From assembly GCA_008360955.1 (NCBI GenBank), contig LUCM01007107.1, positions 12,965 to 76,964 on the forward strand: a stretch of DNA of 64,000 nucleotides, given 5' to 3'. Every line of letters starts with the position of its first letter. Position 1 is the stretch's first letter. This document shows positions 1-11,900 of the stretch, one piece after another. The notes under the pieces were generated by a model. That model saw only the letters and a program-made list of their open reading frames with translations, searched no databases and was not told where the DNA came from. The translations under genes and the position numbers were made by a program. The DNA is from Fasciolopsis buskii (taxonomy: Eukaryota > Platyhelminthes > Trematoda > Plagiorchiida > Fasciolidae).

Positions 1-70
1 CTGGGGAACGGCAGTGGTCAGTGAGGCTTGCTTTGCTGTTTAACGCTGAACGATGATGATGATGATTTCT
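1..70 (+). mobile_element. 3' tail of an RTE-type LINE
   Basis: The text from the window start to the TGA repeat (GATGATGATGATGATT) matches the ends of the RTE copies at 41140-41190, 44260-44325 and 47780-47840: GTTTAACGCTGAAC followed by a short TGA run. The element body lies left of the window. Confidence 0.8.
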
Positions 71-216
71 GTAGAAATCCTCTCTCCAACTATCCGTGAG
101 CAGAACAGCAACATATCTCTTTCCAAAGGCAACAGTGTAAACTAGACTTGAAACGAATACTAAGACAAACCATCTGTAACGTCCCAGTAACATCGAAGTA
201 TACCATAAATATTCCA

Positions 217-246
217 TATATATATATATAGATATATATATATATG
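217..246. repeat. (TA)n microsatellite
   Basis: An alternating TA run broken by one G. It directly abuts the 3' end of the Penelope-like sequence to its right. Confidence 0.9.
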
Positions 247-249
247 TAT

Positions 250-1160
250 GGTACTGGTTCTTTCGTTGAGCTGGGCAATTAAATTGCAAACATCTCACCA
301 CCAGTCGAGGTGACATCATCAGTGTTTTGATATTGTGGCGAGCCTTTGGTTGCCATCACCCGCCTAAATGAGTCACCTAGCCTTTAGTCGGTGTTGATTG
401 GTCGCTCCGGTTGAAGTGGTAGGCTAGAGATGTTTCCCAGTTCTTTTGTTCACCTTCGTCTACTGTTGACATGTTTTGGGTTGAATCAACGTCCGTCTCG
501 ACTGATTTATACTAGTTGTTCCTTCGATCGAATCGATAGGTATACGTGATCCAGAACGATGTCTGCTTATCGATTCTTCCCAGGAGTGCTAAGCTTCGAG
601 AAATTCCCTCGAATGTTTTGTTCTACCCTGGGCGACGATCTTCACGTGTTCTAAGTTGAACCTGTGACCTTCCCGGTCTTCGTGAACTGAAATTAGGGAG
701 AATGGGTTGTACTTTTTTGTTGCCAATTGGTGCTCACGGATGCGTCTCCCGAGTTTCACTCTGGCTTGTCCCATGTACTGTTTTTCCCAATCTTTGCAGT
801 CGATTTGATAAACAACGTTATTTCGATTCTTTTCAGCTGTCGATGTTGGTCAAAAATGGAATCTCTCATGGGGTTCTTGATGGCTTGTGCGCCACTTCAA
901 CTCCATGGGACTTGAGTAACCTTGTTGTCATTTCAGAGATATGCTTGATGTACGGCAGGACGGTTTGTGTTTTGGTTTATTCGGTGTTTTGTCTGATAAA
1001 GCTGTGTATACTCGTTACGCAGAAACACTCGAAACAGATGTTTTTCTTGTTTCTCTCGCTCCGAAATGTTGTAGTGGGATTGTGCTCTTTTGAAGAGTGT
1101 TTTGATGCAGCTTCCCTTTTGGCAGCTCAGCGAACAGACCAATATCATTCTGTTGAGCCT
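250..1160 (-). mobile_element. Penelope-like element, GIY-YIG C-terminal part, decayed
   Basis: On the minus strand about 850-585 encodes NRNNVVYQIDC, then QYMGQARVKLGRRIREHQLA, SLISVHEDREGHRF and KHSREFLEA. This is the order of a Penelope-type GIY-YIG endonuclease (GIY-like VVY, YIG-like YMG, then the conserved Arg and the REFLEAW block). The GIY and YIG triads are substituted, and a stop follows REFLEA, so this copy is dead. The weak frame continues upstream to about 1160. Downstream (about 330-255) lies a CTGATGATGTCACC motif shared with the foldback at 39.5 kb. Confidence 0.75.
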
Positions 1161-1319
1161 GAGCTACGAGAAAGAACATCATTCTTTCACGTGCTATATA
1201 CATGTATATATATCTTGCAAATTTATTCGTGCCCGCATTCAGAATGACACTTGGATAACACTGAGCATGGTGATGAGTACTAATATCAGACAGATTCTCA
1301 GGTGGATATAGCGATAAAC

Positions 1320-4300
1320 AAATGTCCATACACACTTCAACAAATAACTTGGCATGAAACTATCGGCTATTATTAACTAGCTATTGAGTGGACTTAGGCT
1401 TGATGTGACTAAAAGTTCACCTCGAGCACAGAAATAACGAGCAAAATCCAATATCAGTATGACCGTGAACGTTCGATAACGCGCAGTTGTTTACACAGTT
1501 GCCAACCTCAAAAAAGTGAACAAGTGGACATTTGGGATTGAGAAACCTTTCTCCAGGTGTATAAACCAGCAGCTAAATTTTCACTTTCAAACATGGTGCG
1601 TATGATCGACCCCGAAAATGGCACAATAGAGGCGAATAGCAAACGAGAACCCCAGAATGAGCAATTAAACCACGAATCAGAGAAAAATGGGATAGACTTG
1701 AGGGATTCACGGTTGACAACTGATCAGGAGAGTTTAAAACGATGACGAGTGCAATGCAGCAACACAGTGCCGAATGGTTCCTTGCAGCAATCATGGGGCC
1801 GACCACTAGTCAACCGCACAAGAACATCTGCATTTTACATCACAGAGCAATCGGTTGTGGTCGCAGTTGATAGTTTGTATCGTATGTAGAAACTGTCACG
1901 AGCCATTCGGGAAATCAAGGTGAGAAATGATATAGATGGTCGAGTGAACCAGGGGTTTGCCGTTTCAAGAATCAGAAGCTCAAATCCCAGCTCCATCAGT
2001 CGCTTTGCTGGTGGATAAAAGCTCCGCCGTTGCCCCGCTCTCCATCACATACGAACTTCCTACAGAATAACAACAACAATAATAACCTTTTGATTTCTTT
2101 ATTTGTATTTCCCTGGAAGGAGGCAATCACCTTGGAAGGCTACCAAATAGAAAATTTTGCACTAATGAAAGGCTTAGAACTCGTTAGATTCGCGTTTAAA
2201 ATCCCAAACGCTGATTGCTTGATTTCATATGCTTATGTTCCATTGCAAATGTACGGAATTTGATTACCGGTGTTTTCCATTACTGTAATGGACCTCAGTG
2301 GGCACGAGGGAGAGCGCTTTCACAGTACTTATATTTCGTATATATCACGCTGAGGCTTAACGAGAACACAGACACTTAGGTAACTTCCGCTATGCAACAG
2401 CTGCCAAGATTCGGAAAATGACAAACTTCCGAAGCTGGGTCGAAAATGTTCGGAAGTCTAATGTCAAGGTAAGACATGAATTCGTGATCCACAGTGACCA
2501 AAAAATAAAAGGAAACAGAGATAATCTATCCACAATTCTTTCTTTAGTGAGTTATGATAACTTATAGGTATAACGAAACGGCCCAATGGGAATCGTTTTG
2601 CTATCATGAAAAGATGTGACAGAGTAGGTGATCTCATAGCAGAAGAAAATTAAGATTTGCTGCTCTGAAAGGTTCTGAGAAGTTAGATTTGACGGCAGAC
2701 TGAGAGAGACAGTCAATAGTTTAATACTGTTGAAAAATGACTAGTAGTTATCAGAACTGAACTTAAAATCGAAAAGCGGCTAAACTGCAGCGTCTGCCAC
2801 CACCATTTTTAAAGGCCAATCGAGGATGACCCTTAAACAAAGTATACATAACAGAGATCTCAAATCATTCTAAGCCATTTCTTTTAACTGCTTTAAGTTA
2901 CACAGTGACTTGCTCAACGTAAACGAACTTAGTACTCGTAACCTAGAGTGTGGCATATTAGCGGCCACACTACTCAATCAATGACGTGCTTAGATAAAAG
3001 ACTATTATTATTATTCCTGTGGTGGTTTGCCGTCATACATAAGTCGTCAATCCATCAATATGTAGCAACAGAAGGACTGCACACTTGCTACATATCATTT
3101 TTTGCAAGCTATCCACAATGCGCATTTACCGTTCGAGTGAATGAACAGGAATCAAACAGTGAAGACATTCACAATGAAAGCCAATGTAGCCTGAAATACT
3201 CGAGGCAATCCACTGATTACGATTTCAACAGGTATTCGAAATGTCATGCACTGACCATAGCTCCTCGCCTTCCAACCACCACCTACCTCAGAGAACAGCG
3301 TACACCAAGGTCTGTGGTTTTCGGGTACGTACAAAACATATCTCAAACAAATTAACCTAAACGGATTCAGTGATGGTTCTAAATACTGAACTCTGTGACT
3401 CCATACTCTACACCTAACCAGAAGACGTGTACCAGAGCATAGGACAGCTGTACAAAATTTGAATAGATTTCTGATGCTGCCAATACTCCGTTTCACAATT
3501 TTGCAAACGCGTGGTATGGATTACTGTGGTTTTGCTCTCAATCCCTACATTGTGCATTGGCAATAACTCACGCTTTCAACGAGTAAGTGGAAGGCAACAA
3601 ACTACCTGTAGTCGACAACAGCATAAATCAAAACACACATCCACAGACGAACGATAACAAACCAGAAAGGCAAACGAATCGAAAATCGGGTAACCGCCGA
3701 AGCAGAGTCCACGGAATATTAAACCACCGCTATTGAATTGCGCATCAGTTAGCTGAATACTGAAAAGTTATCGGAAACTCAAAACATAAAATGAAATGCA
3801 TGATCGCGAAAATTAGTATTTTTCATGGAGATTGATCTAACTCACTTCACAAGGGGGACTGGAGTGCAAAGTCACATTCGAATAGCCAGGCGTCAGATTT
3901 TACAGAAATTCGCATCTTCATCACTAGTAGGTGCAATATTACAATTACCAACGGATGGCCTACACAAGCTGAATATGAACCATGACCTTTCAAGCTAATA
4001 CACTGAAGTCATTGTTCTTCTTTGACAATTAACACAATAAGTAAAAGAAAATGCACAAAAATAAGCAAAATCTGAAATTTTAAAAAGGCTACGCTTATTT
4101 ACTTTACGTAACTCCGAAAGAGAGCAATGACAAGATTACGGGTCAATTTGCACCGAGGAGTACAGTTATGGATTTGTTAGAAGAAATATATGGACAGTCA
4201 AAAAATAGCAACATTGTGTCACGCCTTCGTGTCCTCAAGACGACCAAATAATCGGGCCACTAATGGCATGCATTCGAAATGCACTAAGATTAAATGAAAA

Positions 4301-4480
4301 AGGGAAGCCTTTTTGTTATACGGGACTAGCATTCAGGGTTCATAACATTCTAAGAGAAAACTGACGACTACGATGAACTTTATTTATGAGAGTCACAAAG
4401 AGCCATGAGACCGGTGCGTACTTAGCGAGCGTAAGCCTTATCTCGTTCATCAATTTTGCGACCATTCTTCTATCCACAAC
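1320..4480. other. Unassigned stretch, no gene recognised
   Basis: Only short unconnected reading frames are present on either strand. None shows a protein family I recognise. The part below 4772 would be 3'-flanking or 3' UTR of the exchanger gene. A minus-strand AATAAA at 4384-4379 is a candidate poly(A) signal. Confidence 0.5.
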
Positions 4481-4497
4481 CTCTCAACGGGCCAGGT

Positions 4498-4542
4498 AGT
4501 ATATATATATGTATATAAATATATATGCATATATATATATGC
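4498..4542. repeat. TA-rich microsatellite
   Basis: Interrupted runs of TA and ATATGCATATAT repeats, lying just downstream of the stop codon of the exchanger gene on the minus strand. Confidence 0.85.
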
Positions 4543-4771
4543 TGTCTGTAAAATCAAATAGTTTTATCGAAGTCGAAATCTTTGGGATCACCACAAACGA
4601 CAGCAGACAAGTACAGTGATGTTCGGAATCAACAACAATCAGCTGAGAAGTGAAAAATTGACGAATCGTGATCGTAAATCTGAAGAGGAAAAAAGGCCTT
4701 ATCGTAGATGAGAACCAGATTCCGCAATTACAGAGACACGAACAAAAAAGAAATATCACCTCAAATGAATA

Positions 4772-5090
4772 TCATAATAGGGAAATAATAACAGTTGCAC
4801 TAACTCGTACCGGATGCTTCGACGATTCCAATGTCGACGTACTCAAATGCAAGCGCGCCGAGGAAGAGTCCTGATCAATATCTCCCTTGTCATGGACGAA
4901 AAGGACGGCCGGATTGGCTGCCATATCTGCTTCAATTACTGCCTCGCGTAATGTGCTTTGCGAATTGGTTGTGTCCAACACGTGGCATCGTTGTTCGTTT
5001 GTGGTGAGCAATTTCGCGAGAGGAAAGCAACACCACGGAACGGATTCGGTTAGCGGAGGGCCACGATGGGTGAGCAGGGGCATTAGGTAG
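4772..5090 (-). CDS. NHE last coding exon (cytosolic tail)
   Basis: Residues 584-689. The acceptor is CTCCACTCAG ending at 5091. It begins [20 protein letters not shown] then [13 protein letters not shown], matching YLKPLLTHSGPPL and the CCGPIARCLT stretch of NHE6. The rest is a polar, Ser/Thr/Asp-rich tail, as in the family but not alignable. The frame stops at TGA, 4774-4772. A GTACGAG sequence near 4820 could act as a donor to a further exon, so the last 16 or so residues are less certain. Confidence 0.85.
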
Positions 5091-8000
5091 CTGAGTGGAG
5101 CACCAGGGGTGGGAATTTCAAGCGACAATGAACAGCAGAAAAGAACGGCTTTGAAACAAAAAAATTGGAGCAAGGTTTCCTAACGTACTCCCATTCAGTG
5201 CTTTGTAGTCCATCTAGAGTGCACCGATGAACTAAGTAACTGAATGAACGGCTTCACGTGACAACAGCACATCAACACTGCTTCGTCCGCCTGCTAAGCT
5301 ATAAAGAATGGCATCAGAAAACGGCTACACTAACATGGAATACGATCCAAAAAGTTGGTTGCAATGAATGACTTGAAGATGCAGCAGGATATACCACATC
5401 AAAAAATGAAGAGTAAGTGTTGTTTTTAGTGCTGAAAATACTGAAGACAATATAGGTATTGATTGAGGAACTGGATAACCTTCAGGAAATGTTTACTGAA
5501 TGCGGTTTTTTAGAAACAACCTGCTGATCGACAACACTACTGACGGCATTGCACAGGGCGGTTCTACCACTATCAGAAGAACGGTGGATGCAGCAAAGTG
5601 GATGTTCTCGAGGGAGATTGTCCGCGTTTCGGTGAAAACAAGAAGAGTTGACGTAACTTTTTGTTAATTCAAGAATGCTCTGCATCCATCGATGACAGAA
5701 CCAAAGGGCGTCTGGGTATGCGCGTCGCCAAACACAATGAAGGTTACAAGAAACAGTTCATCATACTTTGTCGGCGTTCAGTTCACTGTTAGAAAACCAA
5801 TGAATCGCTGGACACCTGTTTCCCCTTTGTCAAGCAGTGCACATCCACTACACCCGAGCTGGAACGTAAAGCCGGGCCGAACGATTGTTAGTCGAACATA
5901 AGCAGCGCCGGGTTAACACAACTGATTCTCAACGGTTTTTGAAAAAACTTACAGCCATTACTTTTGCAGAGCTTCTGGCTGTTACTCACAGTGATCGACT
6001 TCCATAATAGATGACTTCTTTGAAGGGACTCCAAGCACGCCGAAATCCCTCATCGTTACGATTTCGCATTCTAATTTGGGTGCGAAATGTATGTTCTGCT
6101 TATAGTTCCCGTAAAGAATAAAACAGGTGCTCATTGGTATCATGGTTTCTTAAGTGTGAATTGAGCTTTGATAAAGTACGAACCATTTTCTTTACAAATC
6201 TAATGCTGTTCTAAAGCAGTTATGCATGTCTTTTGCAGAACTGGAAGTTTTTCATTATCGATGTCTGTGCAGTATCGTTAGCATTAGGTGGATTGACTGT
6301 GTGTGCAATGTGAAGCATAGGAATCTAGTATTGCGCACTGATTGTAAGAATGCTTTACTGAATTGGATTGAACTTATTAGACTTTTTTGGTTGGATCGCG
6401 GGTTTCGTATGGGGAATACACAACTATCGTACCATGGCATGTTATCCGTTTACCTCTCGCAGTAAAGGCGGCCATATGGAGACCAACAGATGAGAAAACG
6501 CTCAAAGAATTTAGGCAAAACAAATACCACACGTCTTTATGACCGGGGATCCGAAAGATACGTCAACCAGTTGGCACCGAATCGTGAACAGTGTCGATTG
6601 TGTCGTTGCTTTCTGTCGAAATAGTATAATTGAAAGTGCACATTTGTACACTTAGAATGTGTATTTCGTGTGTTGGCTACTGCGGCCTTTTCGTTTTCCA
6701 CTTGTGCAGGCCTAACCAACGAGGTTCACTGAGTTCGATCCGCTTTGATAAAGAATTCTTTAAACCGGCACTCTACACTCGATTGCTAACCTATGCGATT
6801 CTCACTCTACTACTTAGTTCAGTCCCGACGATACTAAGCCAACAGTGACGATCGAAAATCTCCAAGCGAGGAACATATTCAAGACGCAAACTCTGTCTCA
6901 CAACCGCGAAATAAGGATGAGTCCAAATCAGCCCGGTGCACCCAAGCTTTCAACTTCAGTGAATTACAAGCGGTGTCACAAGTGAGCTAGACCACCGTCC
7001 AACACTCCAGCTTTGGACATGCGCGCGATAAACCGAACCACCAGACTTCATCAAAAAGCCGCCCAAGTTTGTGAAACGATCACAAATGGCTGGTTGCACC
7101 TCAAACAGTATCAAGTTCCAGACCACTGACACTGCACTCCGCAACAGCACTGTACATTGTGAAGGTTTAACGCATACTGTGAATGTAACCCTCGCGCATC
7201 TGTCTAGTGCAGATAGGCATGTTCTATAGACTGGAGTAGACGCACAAAGACGCCTGCGTAATCACGGTCACAGCTTCGAAATAGCTAGGTGTAAGGGAAA
7301 CTGAACGATGGTTGTTATTCTCGAAAGACCACCACTCTTAGAAACAGAAAATCACGATGCATTTCCCAGGGTTACCGGAAAATGGAAAGTTTCAGCGGAA
7401 AGAGAACAAGTGACCAAAAAGAGAAACCAACTCAGGTGGAAACCTTTTAAGGACAAAGGATGATATATCGTCAAGACCGGGTGGTTTCCAAACGCCCAGA
7501 GAACTTATCGCTTAGCGAGTCTTTTTCATGCCCATACGAAGTAAGAAAAGAGGAGCGGTGGATGATGAAGAAACCGGAAATATAGTATAGTTGGATAAAA
7601 TGGAGGTGGTTAGGTGGATTAAGCGTTTGTCACTCCAGGAAGATCAGAGTTTTTAGTCTCAAGTCCACCGGTCACTTGGTGGCAGACAGCAGCCCGCTGT
7701 CGTCCGGCTCGTTCGCGCACCTGACCTAATGAGGCTCTGTATAGTTCTACGCCACTCCAAGTTGCAGGGTCACAGTTGCTAGTTCTCCACTCCTCTTGTA
7801 TTGGACCCTGGTGTTACATATGGTGGTACATGTTTCTTTCGCTGCACTCATGCGTGAAACGCCATAAAATATGTGAAAACGAGGGCAAACTGGTAAGCAA
7901 AATCCTCAGCTTCTTCGAGTGGCTCAAAGTCAACATCATCAGAGGAATTAGAGGTGGGGGGAATAAAGAGAGGGAAAAACTGCGAGTGCAAAAAAATGCT

Positions 8001-11000
8001 CAGCCGCCGGTGGTGGGTGACAGTAGGCGTTTGCTTCGTAGCAGACGAAGCGCTCTTTGGCTCTCACTACGGATAAAAGCACTTGCTCCTCGCGTAAACG
8101 AAACCGTAATGAGAGATGGGAGCTAGTGAGCGGCATCCGTCACAATGAAACTGCGCCTTGACGTGACATTAAGGTTTGCATGCCCTAGTGACCCAACGAA
8201 TCATATAGGATGGCTTATCTCAAGCCGAAGATTAAGTCTGGAAAGTCAATGATTAGGAGTTTGACGAAGTGATCTCCTGGTCTTCAAGGTCGGGAGTTGA
8301 TTCGAGGTGGTGACTCAATCGTCAAAAAACGGATGGACAAATAATTGATCCAAGAAGACATACTTCCCCTTTGCGTTGCCTTGCAGGCAGGTTCATTTTA
8401 GTGCCAAAGGGTTTCGCTGAGGACCCTAATCGTCGTCCTGCTTAGCAGTTAAACCCCCTAGAAGTACCTGTTCATTATCCCTCATGAGTTACGCTGCTGA
8501 GAAAAAATCCACACTGCATCGGTCGTGGCGCAGGGTAATCAAGACCGCGCTGCCCACTGGGTGGGTAGTGACGAGTATGCTTCTGATCAGAGTTCCCTCT
8601 TTTATTCAACTCGTATACTCTGTCCTCATTCCTCTTTCTTCAGCCGTACTACTCCATCATCGTTAAACGTTAAACAGCAGGATAAGCCCCATTCGTCGCT
8701 CGCTTTCCCACCGATTAACACTTTCCCGTAGAGCATGAATGCACGAAATAGATAGGGAGTGTACCTATATGGGCAGAGAAAAACGGATGCCATAATAGCC
8801 AACACACGGAATATAACCTAACTGTACAAACGCACTTTCTCGATCATTCTGATTTGACCGAAAGTGACAACACGAAAACCACTAGTTGCAGTTTAGTGGT
8901 ACATCCTTCAATACTCCTAACCAACTGATTGAAGAATCTTCTGGACCCCTACCACAGAAACGTCATACACCTACTCTATTTAAGCGGTGAACATTTTCTC
9001 ATTCCACATCTCTACGTCATTCGTTGACCTCCCCGTGGCTTCTTCCACTCTGTGAAAAGAATGGAAAACAATGCACGGTATGATGGACAATTGTACGCCA
9101 TATGCAACACGTGGTCCAACCAACGAAGTCTACTAGACTTGGTACACTGTAATAGAATATTACCAGAGTTGGCATGCAATACTCGGCCCCTAATTTAGAC
9201 ATTACTCACTCGGCCACTAGATTCAATTCTGGCGATACTACGCAGCAAAATACACATGATCTTCCAACTGCAGCAAAAAGATTAAGTCGGCGTCGTGAAT
9301 AACTTAGTACAGGGTAGGCTACACGAGCCCTGGATATACGTATACTCACCTCTACTACCAAACTGTCACCTTTCGTCACGCAGCTGCCAAGGTGCCTAAA
9401 ACGATTGGCGGTGATTCTTCCCTCCTAATAGAGTACAAATTGCGGAACTTCTGGCATCCAGTACTGTAACAGCGCTTTGTACGTTGAAAGTGCAAAGCGC
9501 GTGCCGAATGGGACTGCAGTCCTGGCGAGTCTGTCTAGTGTACGTTGCAGATCCCAACAAGCACACGAGGTCAGTGCGTAATCTAGATCACACAGCTTCT
9601 CGTTCTGTAGTTTGGCCGCTGCATTCTGAGGACTTCTTAAAACATTATCCATTATCTGATCGATGAAGAAACCAAACTGGAGTGAAGAGACGTGACCCTA
9701 TCATCGGACACCGCTGATCGTTTTGAGTAAACTTGGTAGTTCAACGTGTACCCTCGCGTGATTGCAGGTATGCAAGTGAAATGCTCGCAACAGGCTCACG
9801 AGCTTCGCTGGCGTAGCCTTCCGGTGGAGAGCACTGAACAGGGTTGTCCGAACGTGCTTTTCAAGTTCGCAAAGACATGCTATCGTTCAGGCGATCGGGA
9901 ATAAACTTGCAACTTATGTGAGTCCTAAAGCAGAGGCATAACATCATCGGCATTTTCTAAGTGAGACAGTTTACTACCTCAGAAAATATATACGGCACTA
10001 TCCTCAAATGAAAATGCACCGATTTTGTAATCAACTCAAGTACAAAATTGAAAAGGGTAACCCTGACGAACACCGCTTCTCACGGTGAATTCGAATGAAG
10101 GACCGATATAAAACGCCAATGCAACTTTGGTCATTTAAATACAACCGCTGGTGAAGAGAAGTGAATTTCTCTAAAACACCGTCCAATGAGAAGCGTGCCA
10201 CTAAATTGCGCGATCGACTGAGTCGAACGCCATTTTTAAAGCAAGAAAGATAGGGGCGTGGGTCTACGGAACCTGTGCTTATGTTCCAAGATTCGTAGCA
10301 AAGTGAAAATTCGGTCAATACAACTCCCAATTGGGACGAAAGCCGGGTTAGTTCTCATGCATACATCTTTCGACAGAGGACAATCCCCACGAGCAGTTTG
10401 GATACTATGCTTACTAAACTAATTCCTTTGTGGTTTTCAGATACAGATCCATCACCTTTCTTTGAAATCGTCACAACCACTGATTCACATCGGTCCTTGG
10501 GAATCTCTTCCCTTTCCCAGACTGATCCCAGGAGTTTCGTAAGCTCTGGTGTTAACATTGCGACTGCTCATGAGGAACGGGGACAGTCGATCCGGTCCAG
10601 CTATCTTATGCCTTTTCAGAAAACCTACCATCCTAACGAGCTTTATTTTTGATGAAGGAGTGATATTCGTCTGCATTGTTCCACTTGGACATATGAATGG
10701 AAAGCTCATCTCACTCCCGGTTTTTGTGAACCAGTATCCCTAATCAATCGAGAAGCGTTGGGACCATTGCCAACGACCACATTTCCATTTACCATTTCCT
10801 GCATTTCATTACCCATCACTGTCCGCAGTCATTCCTCAGAGTCCTCGTCGGCTGACGTCTCAGGAATTAAAAACCGGAGACGCGCATTGGCCGCATCAAA
10901 CAGAAAAATTGAGATCCGAGATACCCATGATTCCTGAAGCTCATATGATCTAGCCCCACGTGGCGCCTGTTGCTGAGCATAGAGCATCTTTGATCTGCTC

Positions 11001-11868
11001 CCAATCATCGCACGGATCCTGAGAATGTGGTTGTGCAAATAACTGATCTGGAAGCTACGACTGAAGCTCAATTTGGCGATTATCGTTTGGAAACGATTTT
11101 TCAAGACCGGTAGTTTACATACTAGTGCAACTATAGACTAAGAGCAAACAAAAGCGAGCAAGAACTAAGAGGTAACATGAATTCACAGGCGTGGACCAGA
11201 AAAATCGACGACCCTCGACTGGAACACGTCACTGGCTATCAAACTATGGTGCAGTCCAAAGCTGTGAAGATAGGGGAGGGGAAGTGAGCTGATGTAACTT
11301 TCAAAGAGAAAAAATTGTTCGGAAGCAACGGTATATGATGGCAATAAATTTAATTGAAACGACTGCTATTGTCGGTGTGATAGGCCAGAGAGCATATCGG
11401 CCTCCAAAGTACGTTTCTGTCTTCCCCAAAAAGGTAATTTGAAAGAGGGAATCACCATCACCGACAACAATCGCCGTTGAGAACACGCTTCGAAATAACC
11501 GAGATTAGACACGGAGAAGTGCAGTCGATGGGAGTATAAACAGACACGATGAATAAATATCGATGTTTCAATGAACTTATTAAACAAAGAGAATCGCCTA
11601 ATCCGAAATGCTCGCAAACGGCCGTTGACTGAGATCAAGGCTAATGAAACACTCAGATCACGTACCCGATGCGAATTCAGTACCAACATGACCACCGCGC
11701 TGGAAACAGGATCAATTGAAACGCGAAAACTGAAGTGAGAAACCGAAGTTGCGTCTGGGCTTCAAATAACATACACAAGTGGGGTATTGTATGCGTGTTT
11801 CAGAGACGCAATCGATTTTAAAAGTTTAGTAATTCTAGCTCATGCAGCTTGATGTCTTCTACTTCTTC

Positions 11869-11900
<32 letters not shown>

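Noticed and set aside
4772..4822. Extra splice donor GTACGAG in the last exon
   Set aside because: Possible, but no downstream exon with a matching phase could be recognised, and reading through to TGA gives a tail length normal for the family.
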